This document shows, piece after piece, positions 23,801 to 32,800 of a stretch of 64,000 nt of DNA; the stretch's first letter is position 1; each line of letters opens with the position of its first letter. Where the stretch lies: contig JAZBRS010000049.1 of the NCBI GenBank assembly GCA_037176725.1, forward strand, positions 35,952,001 through 36,016,000. The letters run 5' to 3'. The stretch comes from Posidonia oceanica. Lineage: Eukaryota; Streptophyta; Magnoliopsida; Alismatales; Posidoniaceae. The notes under the pieces are model-generated. The model did no database searches. It was not told where the DNA came from and saw only the letters and a list, made by a program, of their open reading frames with translations. The position numbers and the translations under genes are program-made.

Positions 23801-26800
23801 TGAGGGCATTATGGAGACAAAGGAATACCTTGGGACACATTTTGTTACTAAAGACATGGGACAGTCATGGTATTTTTTAGACATTGAGTTTGCATTTACA
23901 AAGGAAATGATGGTATTATCTTAGAGGAAGTATGTTCTTGATCTTCTTCTGGAGACAGGACTCCTGGGGTGCAAGCTAGAGAATACCCCTATTGAGCAAA
24001 CACTATCCTTCTAGGACACCACTACAGACGATTGATTGGGAAACTTATATACTTGACAGTAACTCAACCAGACATAACATATGCAGTCAGTCTGCTAAGT
24101 TAGTTCATGCATGAACCCAGGAGAGTACATTGGAGTGGAGCCTTATGAGTTCTTGTCTATGTTAAAGGAGCGCAAGGAAAGGACTTGGTTTACAGGAGAG
24201 ATGGTCATCTAAGAGTTGAGGCCTATTCAGATTCAAGATATGCTGGTGACAGGGGAGATAGGAAGTCCACGTCGGACTTCTATACATATGTGGGAGACAA
24301 TCTAGTCACTTGGCGTAGTAAGAAGTAAAATGTAGTTTCCAGATCCAGTGCAGAGGCAGAGTATAGATCCATGGCACAGACAACATGCGAGATGATGTGG
24401 ATTAGGTCACTCTTGTTAGAACTTGGATTCCCTATTGAGACACCTATGCCTATGAATTGTGACAACCAGGCGGTTATATTTATTGCCAATAATCCCATCT
24501 TTCATGAGCGCACAAAATATATAGAAGTTGATTGTCATTATGTACGAGATATGGTTATGAAAGAAGTTATTTCCGCACCCAAGAAGTTATTTCCGCACCC
24601 TACACTCATTCATCAGAGCAGCTAGCTGACATTTTCACAAAAGGTTTGAGTGTAAGTGTTTTTGGGTCTCTATGTACTAAACTAAGCATAATAGATATAT
24701 AGACTCCAACTTGAGGGGGAGTATTAGAGTTATATATTTATATATCATGTGAAAGATGGAGAGGAAAAGTGTGTATTCTCTATTAAGTCAAGACATTACA
24801 TATATATAGGGTAGGATATAGAGATGGATATCCGTTTACCCTATTACATGACTCAACACATAATACCTAATGAACTCAACACTCCCCCTCAAGCTGGAGC
24901 ATATATATGTATCATGCCCAGCTTGTTACAAAGAAACTTATAAGTTCTAACATTAAGTCCTTTAGTGAAGATATCTGCAAGCTGATCAGATAATTTTATA
25001 TATGGAGTAGCAATAATCCCATTCATAGCTATCTCTCTAACATAATGACAATCCACCTCTATATGCTTGGTACGATTATGGAAGGTAGGATTGTTAACAA
25101 TGTAGATGGCTGCTTGATTATCACAATACATGAGCATAGATACAGCTACTGGAAAATCTAGATCTGTCAGAAGAGAGCAAAGCCACATCATCTCACAAGT
25201 AGCTTGAGCCATAGATCTATATTCAAATTCAACACTAGATCGAGAGACAACATTCTGCTTTTTACTACGTCACGTGACCAGATTTCCCCCAACATAGGTG
25301 CAATATTCAGAAGTAGATTTTCGATCTCCTCTGTCACCTGCATAGCCAGAATCTAAATAGACTTCAATGAGTAGACGACCATTTTTCTTGTAAACCAGTC
25401 ATTTTCTAGGAGCCTTCTTAACATAAGCCAATACTCGTATGACTCCCAGCCAATGTACTATCCTTGGTTCTGCATAAACTGGCTAAGAACCCCAACATTA
25501 TATGTAATATCTGACTGTATCACAGTTAGATAAATCAACTTCCCAACAAACCGCCTATACCTGCCAGCATCCTCTAATAGAGGTGAAGAGCTGTCCCAGA
25601 AGTCTAGACTCTCATCAAATGGAGTATTTTCTTGCTTACACCCTAAGAGACCTGTTTCTTGTAATAGATCCAGTACATATTTCTTCTGTGATAATGTCAT
25701 TCTATCTCTAGTATAAGCAAATTCAATGCCCAAGAAATACTTAGGTCTGCCCATGTCTTGGTCACAAAGTACTTCTGTAAATGATCATTCGTTCTTTAGA
25801 TTCCTGTAAGATCACTACCAATTACCAGATATCATCCACATACACAGCTAGTATCACACACCCACTGTCTGTCTGTCTGTAGAACACAGAATGATCCACA
25901 GCACAGCGTCGGAAACCATAAGTAGTAACAATGCTACTGAACTTCTCAAACCAGGCTCGTGGACTTTGTTTAAGTCCATAAATAGTTTTCTTGAGAAGGC
26001 ACACCTGACTCTCCTCCTGAGCAACATACTTAGGAGGTTGCTCCATATACATCTGCTCCATAAGATCACCATACAGAAATGCATTCTTGACAATGAGCTG
26101 ACAAACTTCCTAAGATTTGTTGATAGCAATAGAAAGAATAACTCTGATGGAATTCAACCGAGCAACAGGAGAGAATGTCTCAGAGTAATCAATGCCATAC
26201 TCCTATGTAAAGTCTCGTGCTACTAGACGAGCTTTGTACCTATCTACCATACCATCAGGTCTGTATTTAATGGCAAACATCCATATGCAAGTAACAACAT
26301 TTGTTCCCTCTGGTCTAGGCACCAATGCCCACGTCCCATGAGACACAAGTGCATCCATTTCATCATCCATTGCTGCTTTCCATTGTGGTAGTAAGAGGAC
26401 TTCTTAGTAGTTCTTGGGAATTGATTCAGAAATAATAGACAAGGCAAACGTATGAAAAATAGGGTGAAAGCGATCATAGCTAACAAAATAAGAAATAGGA
26501 TGGACCGTGGAGACACATGTACCTTTCCGAATGGCAATGGGCAAGTGAAGGTCTGTAGGTGGCAGATCTGCAAATAGCGAATAAGATGTGGCTGTGAGGG
26601 GGTGTGATCGTCACTGATATACCTGTAAAGTCTTTGACACCTCTTTGCCTGTAGTAGAAGCATCATTGACATTAATACCACCAGATTCAACAATGCAAGG
26701 TAAAGGTACTCTATTGGGTGAAGATGAATCACTAGCAAAGAAACAGTGATTTTCATGAAAAGTAACATCAACAGAGACTATGTATTACCTGCTAGCAGGA

Positions 26801-29800
26801 ATATAACAACAATAACTACACTGAGTATGAGAATATCCCAAGAACACACATCGAATGGACCTTGGAGCGAGTTTATCCAGATTTAAAGTCAAATCTTGAA
26901 CAAACGCAATACAACCAAAAACCTGAGGAGTGAGTGGAAAAATATCTACATTAGGACGTAATCTTTTAAGGGAAATTCCCCCCCCAAGTGGGGTAGAAGG
27001 CATACGATTGATGAGATAAGAAGCTGTTAAAACGGCATTAGACCACAGATACTTGGAAACCAGCATTTCAAACAAGAGAGACCTAACAACATCAAGGATA
27101 TGGCGATGCTTGCGTTCAGCCACACCATTTTGTTGCGATGTATGATGACAAGAGGTCTGCTGGATAACACCAAGAGATTCACAATAATTGTGCAAACTAG
27201 TTTGAGTAAATTCCAATGCATTATCAGTACGAAGAATTTTTGGACATATAGAATATTGATTTATTATTTCCACGAACAACTTTATGATAGTATCAAGAAT
27301 ATTAACTCTATTTTTCAACAAATAAATCCAAGATACTCGTGAAAAATCATTAATAAAGACAATATAATATCTATATCCAGACACAGAAGGTGTTATGACC
27401 GGACCCCACATATCACAATAAACCAACTCAAAGGGACTCTGACTTCTAACTAAACTAAGACGACGAAAGGTAGCACGATGATGCTTACTTAACTCACACG
27501 ACTCACATTGAAAAGAAGAAATAGACATCCATGGAAGAGCTTGCTGTAGTTTACGATGAGAAGGATGACCCAAGCGATGATACCAAATAATAGATTGATC
27601 TGCAGTGGAAGTTAATGATGCAAGGCCTCGAGGTATCTCATCTTTGACCAGCAAGTAGACTCCTTGACCTTTGTCACATCCCAAACCAATCCTCTTCTCC
27701 GTCTACAGGTCCCGAAAGGTACAGTGAAAAGGGAAGAATGTTACAAAACGATTAAGATGTTTGGTAATGGAGCTAATTGATAAAAGGTTAACTGGAAATT
27801 CAAGTACATAAAGGACTTTGTCTAGTGTCAATTGAGACGTAGCACGAATTGTGCATTGTCTAGACACACGACAAGTCCTACCATCTGCAATGAAAACTTA
27901 GGTAACTGGGATAAGCGAGAATAAAGGTAACGACTACCTGTTATACGAGAAGATGCTCTTAAATTAATAATCCAAGAACTGTCCCTAGAAGCAAATAGAC
28001 AAAAAGTACCTCACGTGGAAGCAATAGCATGTGATAGCATAACTGCAGAAGACTGAGTCTCTCTAAACTGAAGAAACTGGGCATACCACGACCACGACCA
28101 CGACTACGAGTGGCTGCCATAGCTGAATGAACCTGAGCAAAGGTACTCTCTACGCTAGGAGTAAAATCTGAACCAAGAACCAAGAACCAAGAACCTTACC
28201 TCGGACTTGAGACGAAAGTTCTGAAGATAGATATGCAACAACTGTAAGCTCCTCACGATACCGACGCATCGTAGTGATATTTGATGTCAGTGGCTAATAC
28301 AAATCAAGCTCCTTAAGAAGGGATCGAGGTGAAGAGAAATGTTGCTGTACTGAACATTCGCCCATTTTGAAGGTGAAGATCTGCTCATACATCTCAAAAA
28401 CTCTAGAGATATTTTGCTCATATCCATACATCATTTTCAGAGTATCCTAGATTTTCTTCGCAGGACGTAGAAGCATTACCCCATGAGCAACCGAAGATTC
28501 CATACTATTCACTATTCATGAAACAACTGCTGAATCCTCGACATACCAATCTTCAAAAGCACTATCCTTTACATTAGGTGGAGGTGGAGGTGGAGGTTGA
28601 GTGAGGTGTTTAAGTTTTCGGTGAGTAGCCAAAAAGGTTTCAAAACTTTTTTTTTTTTAATCTAACCATTTTTTTTTTCTTTTTATTTGATGTCCGTGGG
28701 ATTTGAACTCCCAACCTCTCGTACAACCACAAATAGACTTCACCACTAAATCAAGTGATTGCAGACAAAGGTTTCGAAACTTTGTGTCCACATAAAGTAG
28801 TTTTTTCCATCAAGTTTTGCTGAAGTTCCACTAAGATTTTTAACAAACCTATCTTTGGAGGTCATCAAATTTGCACAAATCAGATTTGAATGCAGTTACT
28901 TGAAGGATAAAAACGATGTAGAAAATACTTCAAAAAGATTACACAAATTAGTAGTCAGGTGGAAGACAATAATCACCCTCAGTAGTAGTAGATAATGATA
29001 GAAACAGTCTTCTTCATGAACTGTGTAGCAACATCAATCACGATATACGATCGGGAGTAGTTAGAAATACCTTTTGATGCCCCGCTTACATGCATAATGG
29101 AGAGACATGACAACGAAGGCCACCAGAGACAGAGAAAGAGATCAAAAACCCCTTAGCAGTAGTTAGACATACCCGGAATAGGTCTGCCGGCACAAAATCA
29201 GGCAGACAGGGCCTGCCGGCGAAGAAATAAGGCCGCCGGAGGCTTGTTGGCGGTGGAACTGGCCTTGGCAGCCCCTGCTGACGGCAGAGAGAGTGGGGGA
29301 AGAGACTGATGGTGCCGGAGAGTAGGAAAAAAGCAGGGACTGTTGCCGACGCTGGAGGTGGCCGGAAACGAGCTCGCCGACGTCGGAGGTGGCCGGAAAC
29401 GGAGGAGAAAAGGTGGCCGGCTGCTAAGCCTAGCAACGGGTCGGGTCTGAGTCGGGTCTACCTATACCCAGACCCATCTTTTTTCATGGGTTCGGGTCTA
29501 GACCCACAATCTAAAACTAGGACCCAGACCCAGACCCATGAAGATAATAGGTCTGAGTCTGGGTCTCGGGTCTAATGGGTCCTCCAACCTATAGTTGGTT
29601 TTCTTGAGTTGATATGTGACAAAACCATTTGTAGTTAATTAATTTCATAGCTCCAATGATCTCTACTCAAAAGCCTACAACGGACATCCTCATTATGGCG
29701 ACTGCAAACTCTTGAACAGAAGAAAACTTATTTGTTTACACAAAAAATAACTGAAACATATCTATAAGTGCAAGCTGTTTCTTTGCTTAGACAATTAAAA

Positions 29801-32800
29801 AAGAAAGACCATTGATATTAGTTTGATTTTATGGTAAAAGAAATCAACATAATGAACCATTGGTATTAGTTTGGCGACTGTAGGGTGTGGTTCAGTGGTT
29901 GTGAGGTTAGGGTTCTGAAAATGAAAAAGAAATAAATATGTGTATATACGAGTATAGGGTTTTGAAAGTGTATAAGGTTTTGAAAGTAAACTATATAATA
30001 TATTATATATATCGGGTCCACGGAGTTTGGTATTTTTGGATCCATATCCTACTCGGTAAATGAGCGGGTTTAATGGGTCCCGGTCCACGGATCCATGGGT
30101 CTCATTTTCAGGATCCAAACCTACACTTCACCGGTCCAGACAGGTCTACCAGCGGCTAGGGTTTCTCCCTGGGCTCTGGTACCATGAAGGATGGAGAGGA
30201 AAAGTGTGTATTCTCTATTAGGTGAAGACATTACATATATCTAGAGTAGAATATATAAATGAATATCCGTTTACCCTATTACATGACTCAATACATAATG
30301 CCTAATGAACTTAACATCATGCATTAGGAGTTATTGGTTAGACGAGTTATTGGATATCCATTTAGTCTAGGGTGTGTGATAACTCTTCTTATATGTACTC
30401 ACATGCTCCTTAGTGAATACAAACTTCTTTTATCTTGTTTTCCACACCCACAAACTAAAGGACTCTCAACATTTGAAAATTGGGATAAAACATGATAACA
30501 AATGTGTTCGAATGTCTAAAATAAGGATAAAGTCAAATGAAAATAAAGTAGGTAAAAAATCACAAAAATGAGAATGTTAGTGGATAGTGTCTGTATTATT
30601 ACCTAATTGAGCATCATGTTAGTGAAATATCATGAGTTCTTTTGTCAAACTTTGTTATAATTTAGATGTAAGATGAAAAACTTTTTTTTTATGAATTTAT
30701 ACTATGACAACAGAGAACCAAAGATGTTATTCTCACCAGACAACAACTGATTCACTGAATAACGTGCTTTTGTAGTGGAATTCGATTTTTTTTAAAACAT
30801 TTGTTATTGGATCAAGTAGGGAGTAATCCTTAATCACATGTAATATTTTTATTTTATTTTTAGGAACATGAAAAGAAACACAATGTTCATGTAAAAGGTA
30901 ATTCTATCCATACAAACAGTTTGACCAACCTCAGTGTTAAAAGATAGGTCTAGATGTTATATGTGCAGTATATATTTCCAAAAATCCACCTGGTGAGTCG
31001 ACTCATGGTAAGAGCAATAAGTGAAGGACAAGCATTAGTAATTAAGTTTTCTTGCATTTGACTCTGGCTATATTGTAACCATGTATACATCATCAACAGA
31101 GAATACTATCTATTGCACGCTAATATTTTCAAGAGAGAATACCGAATATAGTTGAGAGAAGTGGAAAAACTGAGTTGTCAATCACTTAAATGAAGTGAAG
31201 AGATACACAACCCAAACAACATGATTTGCGGTTTATAATTGATCTGATATGATCTTCAAATGATGCTTTGTTTGATTAAAGAAGATGAGATAACAAATCA
31301 TATGCATTACGCATCAAGTTGCATTTCAACTGTAATAGGTTCCAAATTAACAGTGCATAATCATCAAGTTGCATTTCAACCGTGATGAATTTCTCTCCCA
31401 AATGCAATACTTGTTCAAATTTTTGCTCTCTATCTTATTAAGAGCATTGCAATTGAATTATTTTCGTGGGAAAAGGGATGATATCTAACCTAAAAATTCT
31501 TCTATGATACTCATATCGGTTTATACAGTCATTCAGAAATATCAATTAAAAATTGGGTCCTGGCTCCAAAATTGTAATAGATGCATCCTAGTAACAAATA
31601 AAATAAGGACCCATATTGTCAGGGGAAAGTTCCAGGCCACTTTTTTTATAATTTTTTCTTTCAAAAATCTAAGAAAAATGCAGTAGAGGCAAGGATTACA
31701 TAGAGCTTATGGGATCGTATAGCCTTTTGAGCTATCTGCATAATCGAGCATGCAGACGCATCTCAAAACACTGATCCAATGAGTGTGGTGTTGCGACATG
31801 GACTCTATGTAGGTAACAATTCAAAAGGATGTGACTGCCATTAGACTTAATACTCAGGCCACCAGCCACTACACCAACATGTCTATCAAACCAAGTTGTA
31901 AATACAATTGTCAAGTCGTCTAAGTAAAAAACCAAACTAGTTGCAATCAAATATAATTATATAAGAAAAGAATGTGTTTCCAGCCAGCAGGTAGCAATTG
32001 TCGATGATGATCGTGATCATCTCTTTACCAATGTTTCTGCCTCTGCCATTGGGACTGCGGTAAAAAATAATTAATGTTCTTAAGAGAAGCACAAGTTCAG
32101 AAATAAAACATCTGTCCATAGATATATTTGAACCAGCCTTATCAAAATTTGTTTAATAGAAATTATTACTTCCAGGAAAGAAAATCTCTTTTCTAAGGAG
32201 AAGTCTCAGGTTTCAGTATCATGTATTCATGTGTTGAATATATCCATGCCCTCTTTGAACTTGTTCTTCTTCTTAAAATGCCATAATAAAAGTTTTGACT
32301 CTTCGCTGAAAACTATAAACACCATCTCGATTATCCCTTGTTGGAAATAATTTGCTATGTATTGTAAGATGATCTAATTATGTTGATATAGTCTATTTAA
32401 TCATGGAGAAAGCAACCAGCGCAAGGAGATGTTATTACCTCTCATAGGATGGTGAGAGCATTTCAACTATCCAAAACATTATTTTGTGTACTCGAATGAC
32501 ATCAAGGACTAGAAAATTGACATGAGATGAAAAGAAACCCATTTGGTATCCAAATCATTGGCCATTAATAATTTTGATTTGACCTTTTAAGTCAATTCCT
32601 CTGTTAAATGACATTTTTCTGCCAAGTAATTCCAAAAAAACCCAAAAAATTAATGAAATGGAGTTCCATGCCCCCATACACAACCATTACAACCACACAG
32701 TATATATGAGCTACCAATGGTGTAAATCTTAATGCAACAACTTTTTCCTTTTTGTTGTTTATCATTTGCATGCAAGTAACAACCAGTAAAATATGCTGCT

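Larger units (their letters stand above)
24750..30316 (-). mobile_element. Copia-4: Ty1/copia element inserted in the LTR of Copia-3
   Basis: A 5.57-kb minus-strand element with two 132-bp LTRs (24750-24881 and 30185-30316) and a perfect 5-bp duplication TCATG (24745-24749, 30317-30321). By eye the LTRs differ at about 12 positions, near 9%. The internal region contains pol frames and two later insertions, a SINE at 28650-28766 and a foreign GGGTCT-rich segment at about 29435-30140. Same family as Copia-2. Confidence 0.95.
19951..30446 (+). mobile_element. Copia-3: Ty1/copia element, 3' LTR split by Copia-4
   Basis: It is flanked by a perfect 5-bp duplication CCCAC (19946-19950, 30447-30451). 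5' LTR 19951-20103 (153 bp); 3' LTR in two pieces, 24722-24749 and 30322-30446, totalling exactly 153 bp once Copia-4 and one copy of its TCATG duplication are removed. The primer site follows the 5' LTR at once. Eye counting gives about 13 differences between the LTRs, near 8%, so the insertion is old. It lies antisense to ALKBH1. Confidence 0.95.

Noticed and set aside
28681..28766. tRNA gene on the minus strand
   Set aside because: A and B boxes are present but the arms do not pair as a tRNA, and a tail plus target duplication mark a SINE.
31732..31950. 72-codon minus frame in ALKBH1 intron 5
   Set aside because: No similarity recognised, and it is not needed for the complete six-exon ALKBH1 frame.
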